Positions 1-6,073 of a stretch of DNA of 8,309 nucleotides are shown here, one piece after another. A model generated the notes under the pieces. The model saw only the letters and a program-made list of their open reading frames with translations. It was not told the DNA's origin and searched no databases. How positions within the stretch are numbered: position 1 is the first letter of the stretch; every line of letters starts with the position of its first letter. The position numbers and the translations under genes were made by a program. Origin of the DNA: Chloroflexota bacterium (GTDB taxonomy: Bacteria; Chloroflexota; Anaerolineae; Anaerolineales; VGOW01); the NCBI GenBank assembly GCA_016215145.1, contig JACRLA010000275.1, forward strand, positions 1-8,309, given 5' to 3'.

Positions 1-753
1 CGCGTACGGAATCCAACCCGCGTCCACCGCCGCGCGGCTTGCGCCGAGCGCCGCCCCAAGTGTCTCCGCCAATTCACGCACCGGCACAAAGCCCTCCGGT
101 CCGCCGACACCGCGCCCGCCGCTGACAATAATTTTCGCGTCAGCCAGACTCACCTTGCCTTCGTCAATGGCGTAGCCGCTGACCTTCGTCTCAATTTGAT
201 CTTCGCTCAACACCGCGCTCACTTTGTTGATCGATCCACTCTTGCTCGCATCAGGATCAGGTTTGGGGAAGGCGCGCGGGCGCAGCATGATCATCTGCGG
301 GCGTTTTGTTTTGCACACAACGGTGCTGAGGAGTTTTCCAGCGTAAGCCGGATGCGTGACGTTGACCGCGCCGTCTTTAACTGTCAACGAAATTCCATCG
401 GCGATGACGGATGTATTGAGATCAACCGACGCCATGCCAAATAGATCGCGGGCGCGAGTCGTCGCCGGAGTTAAAACCACATCGGGGCTGCCGCCTTTGC
501 AGGTGGAAGCTAACAACGCGGCATAAGGCTTGGCTCTAAAGTCGGCGAGTGTCGCGTCATCGCACATCGTCACCGAATCTGCGCCGTAAGTGAATGCTTA
601 TTTTGCAATCGCTTCGACACCGGAACCAAACACTAACGCCGTCACGCTGGCGTTCATCTCACCTGCTAATTTTTTCGCCGCGCCCAACGCTTCCCACGAT
701 GCGGGCAGGGCTTTGCTTTTAAATTGGTCTATGTAAACGAAAATGGTAGCCAT
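1..753 (-). pseudogene. etfA: Electron transfer flavoprotein alpha subunit, interrupted by an in-frame TAA; 3' end outside window
   Basis: The alpha subunit of ETF holds FAD and passes electrons from acyl-CoA and other flavin dehydrogenases to a membrane quinone reductase or other acceptors. Translation from the ATG at 753-751 begins MATIFVYIDQ and reads 51 sense codons. It then meets TAA at 600-598, and continues open in the same frame to the window edge. The continuation keeps EtfA hallmarks: YGAD right after the stop, the PATTRARDL segment, a CKTKRPQ segment, and the start of the FAD domain with VSGGRGVGGPE and GASRAAVDAGW. About 250 sense codons are present; the usual length is about 320. 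Nothing else is damaged, so the stop is one substitution away from a GAA or CAA codon. A recent nonsense mutation, a sequencing error and readthrough are all possible. The gene follows etfB by 57 nt, and no Shine-Dalgarno sequence is visible because repeats fill the gap. The family call is very secure; the pseudogene status is less so. Confidence 0.85.
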
Positions 754-762
754 GTTTAAGAG

Positions 763-811
763 TAATTAGTTATTCGTAATTAGTAATTGGTAATTACTAA
801 TTACTATTTAC
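763..811. repeat. Heptanucleotide repeat array between etfB and etfA
   Basis: Read on the plus strand, this stretch divides cleanly into seven 7-nt units: TAATTAG, TTATTCG, TAATTAG, TAATTGG, TAATTAC, TAATTAC and TATTTAC. It resembles the short tandemly repeated heptanucleotides known from cyanobacteria and common in Chloroflexota intergenic regions. It fills almost the whole etfB-etfA gap, and its last base is the first base of the etfB stop triplet as read on the plus strand. Confidence 0.75.
776..804. repeat. Perfect 13-bp inverted repeat with a 3-nt loop, inside the heptamer array
   Basis: The arms GTAATTAGTAATT (776-788) and AATTACTAATTAC (792-804) are exact reverse complements separated by GGT. 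It arises because the heptamers switch orientation in the middle of the array. In the etfBA transcript it would form an AT-only-rich hairpin between the two cistrons. It is not followed by a U-tract on the minus strand, so it is not an obvious terminator. Confidence 0.75.
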
Positions 812-1602
812 TAAATGACCTTCTCCCCAATCAACTTCTCCGCCAACTTCGCCGCGATCTCTTCGGGCGATTCGCCGCCGATGATCTCGACGTTGCTCTC
901 GCGCGCGGGCAGAGGATAAATTTCGGGCCAGGTCACTGCCGAACCCGCCGCCCCGACCTCATCGGCTTTCACACCCAAGTCGGCGACACTCCACGTTGGG
1001 ATGACCGCCTTCGCCGCTTTGCGAATCCCCATGAACGATGGATAGCGCGGTTCGTTAATATCTTTGACCACGCTCAACACGGCGGGCAATTTAGAATCGC
1101 AAATCTGTTTGCCCTCTTCGAGCGAGCGTTCCACTTGGATCGTCTTCGCCGCAAAATCAATCGCGTCAATCTTGGAGAGATACGTCAGTAGATTCCAATT
1201 CAACTTGGCGGCGATGGCGGAAACGGTGATGCCGGTGTCGCCGTCAATTGCTTGTTTGCCGCAGATCACCAAATCGGCGGCGGCTTTTTTAATGGCGGCG
1301 GCAAGCGCGGTGGCTGTCGCCGACACATCTGAACCTTTGAGCGCGGGATCGGAGATGAGATAGGCTTCATCGCAGCCCATCGCTAAACACGTTTTGAGAG
1401 ATTCTTTGCCGCTCTCGGCGCCCATGCACAGCGCGATGACTTTGCCGTTGTGTTTTTCTTTGAGGCGCAATGCTTCCTCAACCGCGTACTCGTCCCACGG
1501 GTTGATGACCAGCGCGGCATCGCCCCAAGTGACATGCCCATCTTTCACGGCAACCGTCGCCGCCGTGTCGGGCGTTTGTTTGATGCAGACGACTATGTTC
1601 AT
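811..1602 (-). CDS. etfB: Electron transfer flavoprotein beta subunit
   Basis: This 263-residue protein is full length for EtfB (usually 250-265). EtfB binds AMP and pairs with EtfA to make the soluble, cytoplasmic FAD-carrying electron carrier. The start MNIVVCIKQTPDT matches the family N-terminus. The nucleotide-binding segment GKQAIDGDTGITVSAIAAKL is at about 135-155. The EtfB signature region follows near 175-210: ERSLEEGKQ, then LPAVLSVVKDINEPRYPSFMGI. I chose the ATG at 1602-1600 because AAAAGG lies 7 nt upstream and the family begins there. A longer in-frame start at 1665 would add 21 residues encoded by heptamer repeats and is unlikely. It is the first gene of an etfB-etfA operon and shows no lesion, in contrast to etfA. 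Confidence 0.95.
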   Translation of the reverse strand: MNIVVCIKQTPDTAATVAVKDGHVTWGDAALVINPWDEYAVEEALRLKEKHNGKVIALCMGAESGKESLKTCLAMGCDEAYLISDPALKGSDVSATATALAAAIKKAAADLVICGKQAIDGDTGITVSAIAAKLNWNLLTYLSKIDAIDFAAKTIQVERSLEEGKQICDSKLPAVLSVVKDINEPRYPSFMGIRKAAKAVIPTWSVADLGVKADEVGAAGSAVTWPEIYPLPARESNVEIIGGESPEEIAAKLAEKLIGEKVI

Positions 1603-1609
1603 AGAATAT

Positions 1610-1615
1610 CCTTTT
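1610..1615 (-). promoter_or_regulatory. Ribosome binding site of etfB
   Basis: AAAAGG (minus strand) lies 7 nt upstream of the ATG at 1602. It decides the start codon: the alternative upstream ATG at 1665 lies inside repeat sequence and would lengthen the protein beyond the family N-terminus. Confidence 0.7.
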
Positions 1616-1630
1616 GAGGTTGGAAGTGAG

Positions 1631-1672
1631 TAATTGGTAATTAGTAATTGGTAAACAGTTATCAATGATCAG
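1631..1672. repeat. Degenerate heptanucleotide repeat array upstream of etfB
   Basis: Six 7-nt units can be read on the plus strand: TAATTGG, TAATTAG, TAATTGG, TAAACAG, TTATCAA and TGATCAG. The first three are the same family as the array at 763-811. The last three resemble a second, TTATCAG-type heptamer. The array would lie in the etfB 5' leader if transcription starts near 1675. Confidence 0.65.
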
Positions 1673-1681
1673 TTGCGGGCG

Positions 1682-1687
1682 ATTATA
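1682..1687 (-). promoter_or_regulatory. Candidate -10 box of the etfBA promoter
   Basis: The minus strand reads TATAAT exactly. A start near 1675 would give a leader of about 70 nt made mostly of the heptamer array. No convincing -35 is seen at 16-18 nt (best are GATAAC and TGATAA), so the call rests on the -10 and its position. Confidence 0.4.
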
Positions 1688-1714
1688 CAATGGGAGAGGT
1701 CGGCGTTATCAGTG

Positions 1715-1744
1715 TAGATACTCATAAGTGATGGGTGATAAAAT
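1715..1744 (+). promoter_or_regulatory. Candidate promoter for the NB-ARC/TPR gene
   Basis: TAGATA at 1715-1720 (four of six matches to TTGACA) is followed after 18 nt by TAAAAT at 1739-1744, with TG plus one base before it as in an extended -10. This would give a leader of about 185 nt carrying both palindromic elements at 1760-1919. The match is weak and the sigma preferences of this organism are unknown. Confidence 0.3.
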
Positions 1745-1759
1745 GATGAGCGTTGTGAA

Positions 1760-1810
1760 TTGCGATGAGGGAGGCATCCCGAGCGGAGCGATGTGCTTTT
1801 CATCGCGCAA
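1760..1810. repeat. Imperfect palindromic intergenic element
   Basis: TTGCGATGA (1760-1768) pairs with TCATCGCGCAA (1800-1810) with a 2-nt bulge. Inside it is a small hairpin with GGGA (1769-1772), loop GGCA and TCCC (1777-1780), followed by GAGCGGAGCGA. The GAGCGGAGCGA core resembles dispersed bacterial repeats of the 'gagcgaagcgag' type, and a related core occurs inside the next gene near 2970-2990. Confidence 0.4.
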
Positions 1811-1831
1811 TCGAGGGAGACGGCGCAGACC

Positions 1832-1919
1832 TGTCAACGAATACCCTACGAATAAACGAATATTTGTGCGCGAACGGAATCATTCGTTTACGCGAAGCGG
1901 ATTTTTCCATTCGTTGACA
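1832..1919. repeat. Nested inverted repeat just upstream of the NB-ARC gene
   Basis: The outer arms TGTCAACGAAT (1832-1842) and ATTCGTTGACA (1909-1919) are perfect 11-bp complements. The inner arms TAAACGAAT (1853-1861) and ATTCGTTTA (1882-1890) are perfect 9-bp complements. The ACGAAT motif recurs on both sides, so this is a single 88-bp palindromic element. It ends 16 nt before the ATG at 1936 and would fold in the mRNA leader next to the ribosome site. It may be a dispersed repeat, a binding site or an RNA control element; the sequence alone does not decide. Confidence 0.7.
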
Positions 1920-1935
1920 AAAAATTGGGGTTCAA

Positions 1936-4587
1936 ATGAAACAAAAACGCTCACCTAAAAATAAAAAGCCAATAACGAAGACAACTCGCAAAGTGGCGCA
2001 ACGTTCAAACCCTCCGGGTCGCAAACACCGCGAAGACCCGAAAGGTTTTGCCGCGCAATCGGGCGGTATAAAAATCACGAACAGTAAGGTTGATGTGGAT
2101 GGCGACATCATTGGTCGTGACAAGATTATCTACGAAGCCGCTCCTGAAAAATTTGATTATCTTCACCAACTCCCCTCCCCACCCGCTGACTTCGTTGGAC
2201 GTGATGCTGAATTAAAAACTTTGCGCGAGTATATGAAGCACGGCGGCGCAACTATATGTGCCGCGCGCGGTCTGGGCGGCGTTGGCAAAACCACACTCGC
2301 CTTAAAACTCGCGCACGATCTCAAAAACGATTACCCCGACGCGCAATTTTATTTAGACTTGCGCGGCGCGAGTGATAAGCCGCTTTCACCTTCTGACGCA
2401 CTGGCTCACGTCATCCGCGCCTATCACCCCACTGCCAAACTTCCTGAGAGCGAAGTTGAGTTGCGATCCATTTATCTTTCGGCATTAGATGGCAAACGGG
2501 CGTTGGTGTTGATGGACAACGCCAAAGATGCGAAACAAGTTGAGCCGTTGATCCCGCCCTCGAGTTGTTTGTTGCTCGTCACATCACGCCAAAAATTTGT
2601 CTTGCCCGATATTCGCACGATCGATTTGGAAAGCTTGCCACTCGATGATGCGAAGAGTTTGTTGTTGCAGATCGCAAAACGCATTGGTAATTACGCTGAA
2701 GAAATTGCTGAACTGTGCGGCAAGTTGCCTTTGGCTCTTCGTCTCGCTGGCAGTGCCCTTGCCGAACAAATTGACCTTGAACCGACGCAATACGTAAAGC
2801 GATTGGGAGATAAAAAGAATCGCTTGCAATTGATCGAAGCCTCGTTCTCGTTGAGCTACGATTTGCTGACGAAGAAACAACAAAAATTGTGGCGCATGTT
2901 GGCGATCTTCCCAAGTTCGTTTGAATACAAAGCAGCGAACGCAGTGTGGACATTAGGACGAATACAGAGATTCCTCGCTTCGCTCGGAATGACATTTGCG
3001 GCGGCGCGGAATGCAAATGAAGAGAAGGCACAAGACTCGCTTGGCGACTTCGTGCGTTACAGCATTTTAGCTTACGACCCCGCCACCAAACGCTACGCGT
3101 TACACGATCTTGCCAAAGTTTTTGCCGACTCGCGATTGAGCGAGAAAGAAAAATACGAAGCGGGGTTGAGGCACGCGACCCATTACAAAGATGTTTTGAG
3201 CCTTGCTGAACGGCTTTACCTAAAAGGTAATGAGAATATCACACAAGGCTTGAAGTTATATAACACTGAAGTTGAAAACATACAGCACGGGCAAGCGTGG
3301 GCAAGTGTGAGAGTGAATGAGAATGATGCAATTGCACAGGTGTGCAATCGCTATGCATGGCAGTGGAGTATCCTCAATTTGCTACTCCACCCACGCATAT
3401 ACATCGGTTGGATTGAAAGCGCATTAGTCGCCGCGCGAAAACTAAAAAACAAACAAGCCGAAAGCGGGCATCTAGGCAACTTGGGATTAGCTTATTCCGA
3501 ATTGGGCGAGACGCGTAGGGCAATTGAACTTTATGATCAAGGATTAAAGATTCAACGTGAGATTGGAGATAAGCACATCGAGGGAGCAATCTTAGGCAAT
3601 TTGGGCCTAGCGTATTCCATTTTAGGCGAGGCACGCAAGGCGATTGAGTTTTATCAGCAAGCTTTGAAGATTATGCAAGAGATTGGAGATAAACTCGCCG
3701 AAGGTTCAATCGTTTGTAACTTGGGCTTAGCCTATTCCGATTTAGGGGAGATAAGCAAGGCGACTGAGTTTTATGAGCAAGCCTTGAAGATTGGCCGCGA
3801 GATTGGCGCTAGACGTGGTGAGGGTCAAGCATTGGGTAACTTGGGCTTAGCCTATTCCAATTTAGGCGAGACGCGCAAGGCGATTGAGTTTCATGAGCAA
3901 GCGTTGAAGATTAGCAGCGAGATTGGCGATAGACACGGCGAAGGTCATGACCTCGCCAACTTAGGCAATGCCTATTCCGCTTTAGGCGAGACGCACAAGG
4001 CGATTGAGTTTTATGAGCAATCGTTGAAGATTGCACAAGAGATTGGAGATAAACATGGTGAAGGTTCAATCATCGGCAACTTGGGCTTAGCATATGAAGA
4101 TTTAGGCGAGACGCGCAAGGCGATTGAGTTTTATGAGCAAGCGTTGAAGATTATGCAAGAGATTGGAGATAAACGCGCGGAATCAATCGTCTTAGGCAAC
4201 TTGGGTGTAATCTATTGCGAGTCTGGTGATGCCAAGAAATCAATTGAGTCTCTTGAAGAGAAATTAACGATTGCTCGAGAGATTGGCGCAAGAAGTAGTG
4301 AAGGAAATGCATTGAATAATCTTGGTGAGGCTTATTTATCATTAGGCGAAATCGATCGCGCGATCTCACTCCACGAACAAGCAAAGTCAATTGCATATGA
4401 AATCGGGAATCGCCGTGAAGAGGGAGAAGCAACTTACAACTTAGCACTAGCATTAACTAAACGGGGTGAACGCGCACAAGCAATCCGTTACGCGGAATCT
4501 GCGCTCAAAATCTATGAGGAGATTGAATATCCTCAAGTAGAAAAAGTGAGGAAGCAATTAGAGGAATGGAAGGGTGAGAAACACTGA
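1936..4587 (+). CDS. STAND-class NB-ARC ATPase with C-terminal TPR array
   Basis: This 883-residue, probably cytoplasmic ATP-dependent molecular switch has three parts. Residues 1-70 are very basic (MKQKRSPKNKK) and end in VDGDIIGRDKI, a short motif often found just before NTPase domains in such proteins. The NB-ARC domain begins at DFVGRD (85-90). It has Walker A GLGGVGKTT (112-120), Walker B ALVLMDN (189-195), the TSR sensor (216-218), a GLPL-like CGKLPLAL (261-268) and a winged-helix region ending in LHD (389-391). After a linker containing HPRIYIGWIESAL, at least nine 40-residue TPRs fill 513-875. Ligand sensing by the TPRs followed by ATP-driven oligomerisation is the known logic of this class; the ligand here is unknown. 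No TIR, nuclease, protease or transmembrane effector is visible. The gene stands alone after a 333-nt control region. Its Shine-Dalgarno (GGGG at 1927-1930) is weak. A 20-residue insert (341-360) derives from an intergenic-type repeat. Confidence 0.9.
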   Translation: MKQKRSPKNKKPITKTTRKVAQRSNPPGRKHREDPKGFAAQSGGIKITNSKVDVDGDIIGRDKIIYEAAPEKFDYLHQLPSPPADFVGRDAELKTLREYMKHGGATICAARGLGGVGKTTLALKLAHDLKNDYPDAQFYLDLRGASDKPLSPSDALAHVIRAYHPTAKLPESEVELRSIYLSALDGKRALVLMDNAKDAKQVEPLIPPSSCLLLVTSRQKFVLPDIRTIDLESLPLDDAKSLLLQIAKRIGNYAEEIAELCGKLPLALRLAGSALAEQIDLEPTQYVKRLGDKKNRLQLIEASFSLSYDLLTKKQQKLWRMLAIFPSSFEYKAANAVWTLGRIQRFLASLGMTFAAARNANEEKAQDSLGDFVRYSILAYDPATKRYALHDLAKVFADSRLSEKEKYEAGLRHATHYKDVLSLAERLYLKGNENITQGLKLYNTEVENIQHGQAWASVRVNENDAIAQVCNRYAWQWSILNLLLHPRIYIGWIESALVAARKLKNKQAESGHLGNLGLAYSELGETRRAIELYDQGLKIQREIGDKHIEGAILGNLGLAYSILGEARKAIEFYQQALKIMQEIGDKLAEGSIVCNLGLAYSDLGEISKATEFYEQALKIGREIGARRGEGQALGNLGLAYSNLGETRKAIEFHEQALKISSEIGDRHGEGHDLANLGNAYSALGETHKAIEFYEQSLKIAQEIGDKHGEGSIIGNLGLAYEDLGETRKAIEFYEQALKIMQEIGDKRAESIVLGNLGVIYCESGDAKKSIESLEEKLTIAREIGARSSEGNALNNLGEAYLSLGEIDRAISLHEQAKSIAYEIGNRREEGEATYNLALALTKRGERAQAIRYAESALKIYEEIEYPQVEKVRKQLEEWKGEKH
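2956..3015. repeat. Palindromic repeat fragment inserted in frame in the winged-helix coding region
   Basis: The core at 2970-2990 reads ATTCC, an imperfect TCGCTTCGCTC centre, then GGAAT. With its flanks (CAGAG before, GACA after) it looks like a dispersed bacterial intergenic repeat. It encodes residues 341-360, GRIQRFLASLGMTFAAARNA, between AVWTL and NEEKAQDSLGDFVRYS. In relatives as I know them, that junction is continuous (aVW.l..eeA.d.L..LvrySLl). The reading frame is kept. Exact insertion borders cannot be set without homologues. Confidence 0.6.
3481..4440 (+). repeat. Eight tandem 120-bp units encoding near-identical TPRs
   Basis: Unit starts fall at 3481, 3601, 3721, 3841, 3961, 4081, 4201 and 4321 with no length variation; a ninth, diverged unit follows to about 4560. 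Each encodes a 40-residue TPR of the pattern LGLAYS.LGE.RKAIEFYEQ followed by ALKI..EIGD. The units at 3601-4200 are also alike as DNA: for example, CGATTGAGTTTTATGAGCAA ends the first half of the units at 3961 and 4081 without change. The units at 3601 and 4081 share ATTATGCAAGAGATTGGAGA. Synonymous sites are therefore conserved, which points to recent duplication or conversion among units. Confidence 0.9.
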
Positions 4588-4655
4588 AGCACTGAATGTA
4601 ATGAGAACACTGAGGGCGATCAGTGAGGTCAGTGCGAGTGAGTGGTGTCAGTCAT
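4582..4655. repeat. CACTGA/TCAGTG inverted-repeat element spanning a gene junction
   Basis: Three CACTGA copies (4582-4587, 4590-4595, 4608-4613) face two exact TCAGTG copies (4620-4625, 4629-4634) and a degenerate GTCAGT near 4650. The first CACTGA contains the stop codon of the NB-ARC gene, and the TCAGTG half encodes the first residues of the next gene. The arrangement matches dispersed palindromic elements, and it is analogous to the CGCTGATT element at 6074-6155. Confidence 0.6.
4608..4625 (+). promoter_or_regulatory. Hairpin holding the ribosome site and GTG start of the second TPR gene
   Basis: CACTGA (4608-4613), loop GGGCGA and TCAGTG (4620-4625) form a 6-bp stem. The likely Shine-Dalgarno GAGGG (4612-4616) runs from the end of the stem into the loop, and the GTG start (4623-4625) is in the closing arm. 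If folded, the hairpin would hide the start codon. It would open when ribosomes finish the upstream gene, whose stop is at 4585-4587. The coupling is inferred from position only. Confidence 0.4.
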
Positions 4656-6071
4656 ACGGTGGCAGCGGATGTTGTACCCGCTTCGCGTGTAGCAGATAGC
4701 ATTCAACCCAATTGGCTGCCACTGCAAAAAGATTTTGCCATCATGCGCGAGGCGCAGAAGGCAAACGCCTTCACCGTGGAAGCGCGCAACGCGATCTACG
4801 ATCTCTATAATCGTCAACCATGGAATGCAGATCGGGCCGAAGCGGCTGGGTTGGCTGCGCTGGCGTCAAAGGATTACAAAGGCGCGCAAGCTGCGCTGGC
4901 AAAGGCGGCATCCCTTAAGGGTTGGAGTCCTGCACTTCACCACGCGATGGGCGATGCCTACAATGGTCTGGGTGATCGCAAGAAAGCCATCGGCGAATGG
5001 GAGACCGCGCTCAAAAGTAAGTTGGATGATCCATCACTGTTGAGCAAACTCGCCAACGGATATGAAGCGGAAGCGCGTTACTCCGAAGCCTCTGCCGTGC
5101 TGCGGACTCTGGTTGCTCTGCAGCCGACGAATGCCATTGCCCGTTATCGTTTCGGCGTGGTGTTGTCGGTTCTCGATCCAGCCCAAGCAGGATCGCATCT
5201 GGCAGTTGCCGCCGGCAGCGATCCAAAAATTAAACCCTTCGCCGACAGTCTGATCAAAGCCCTCAACGCCGGGCTTGATACCAAAGATAATGCGATCACG
5301 GCGGGCGTGGTAGGGTATACGTTGATCGGTCTGCGCGAATTTAAATTGGCGAAGCTTTCGCTCACACGCGCCATCGAGCAACGCCCCAACCAAGCAGACG
5401 CTCATGCTTATCTCGGACTCGTCGAAGATCGTTTGGGCAACGACGGCACCTACGCTTACGAGCAAGCCTTGAAGATCGATCCCAAATCGAGTCTGGCACA
5501 TTATCTTTACGGTCAACATTTTCGGCGCGGCGGAAAAAACGATCGGGCGATCAGCGAATTAAAAACTGCGTTTGATCTCGACCCGTCGAATCCGGCAACT
5601 TCGGCAGAACTGGGCAGCGCGTATCTCGATAAAAGCGATCTGCAAAACGCCGAAGCGTGGTACGCCCAAGCCGTTCGCATCGCGCCGCAAGAGGCAGAGT
5701 TTTGGGTTTTGTTAGCGCAGTTCTATTTGGACAACGATCTTAAAGTCGCCGAAGCCGGTTTGCCCTCCGCCAAACGCGCGGTGGAACTTGAGCCCAACTC
5801 GTCGGCGGCGAATGATGCGTTGGGTCACGCCCTGTATCTCACCGGTAAATTTAAGGAATCAGAATCAACCTTGCTCACTGCCAACGCCCTCGACCCCGAA
5901 TCGGCGCGAGTGTATTTGCATTTGGGTTTGCTTTATATTGAGATGAAGCGACCGACCGAAGCGAAAGCCGCGCTCAACGCCGCCGCCAACTTAGATGCAG
6001 GCGGACAGATTGCGGCGCTGGCGTTTAAAGCATTGGCGCGGTTGGGCGTGCCATCGCCACAAAAACCATAG
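4623..6071 (+). CDS. Soluble TPR-repeat protein
   Basis: This 482-residue protein is built almost wholly of 34-residue TPRs. Clear units lie near 71-100, 104-137, 138-170, 225-258, 259-289, 290-323, 324-357, 358-393, 394-427 and 428-461, with typical ends such as ALKIDPKSSLAHYLYG and AFDLDPSNPATSAELG. TPR arrays act as protein-binding scaffolds; the partner is unknown. There is no signal peptide or membrane helix, so it should be cytoplasmic. The start is uncertain. GTG at 4623 is the first possible start after an in-frame stop at 4611-4613 and has GAGGG 6 nt upstream. However, residues 1-15 are encoded by repeat sequence, and ATG at 4743 (residue 41) is the first in-frame ATG. The gene may have lost an original N-terminus to the repeat. 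It lies 35 nt after the NB-ARC gene and may be cotranscribed with it. Its TPRs are diverged, unlike those of its neighbour. Confidence 0.85.
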   Translation: MRSVRVSGVSHTVAADVVPASRVADSIQPNWLPLQKDFAIMREAQKANAFTVEARNAIYDLYNRQPWNADRAEAAGLAALASKDYKGAQAALAKAASLKGWSPALHHAMGDAYNGLGDRKKAIGEWETALKSKLDDPSLLSKLANGYEAEARYSEASAVLRTLVALQPTNAIARYRFGVVLSVLDPAQAGSHLAVAAGSDPKIKPFADSLIKALNAGLDTKDNAITAGVVGYTLIGLREFKLAKLSLTRAIEQRPNQADAHAYLGLVEDRLGNDGTYAYEQALKIDPKSSLAHYLYGQHFRRGGKNDRAISELKTAFDLDPSNPATSAELGSAYLDKSDLQNAEAWYAQAVRIAPQEAEFWVLLAQFYLDNDLKVAEAGLPSAKRAVELEPNSSAANDALGHALYLTGKFKESESTLLTANALDPESARVYLHLGLLYIEMKRPTEAKAALNAAANLDAGGQIAALAFKALARLGVPSPQKP

Positions 6072-6073
6072 CA

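Noticed and set aside
598..600. Alternative genetic code explaining the etfA TAA
   Set aside because: All other complete genes in the window stop normally at TAA, TAG or TGA and contain no internal stops, so reassigned TAA is not supported.
787..1633. Plus-strand open frames overlapping etfB (787-1191, 1064-1363, 1394-1633)
   Set aside because: They are shadows of the strongly supported minus-strand etfB and show no family motifs.
811..1665. Longer EtfB start at 1665 adding 21 residues
   Set aside because: The extra residues are encoded by heptamer repeats, and the family start plus a good ribosome site lie at 1602.
1914..1919. TTGACA as a -35 box for the NB-ARC gene
   Set aside because: A matching -10 would fall at or after the ATG at 1936, and the hexamer is explained as one arm of the inverted repeat.
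2579..3031. Minus-strand 150-codon frame opposite the NB-ARC domain
   Set aside because: It lies wholly opposite conserved NB-ARC sequence and has no recognisable domain.
3481..4440. Regular 120-bp tandem repeats as a CRISPR or satellite array
   Set aside because: The units are fully coding, in frame and encode TPRs; there are no repeat-spacer boundaries.
5034..5519. Minus-strand 161-codon frame opposite the TPR gene
   Set aside because: It mirrors clear TPR coding on the plus strand and has no ribosome site or motif.
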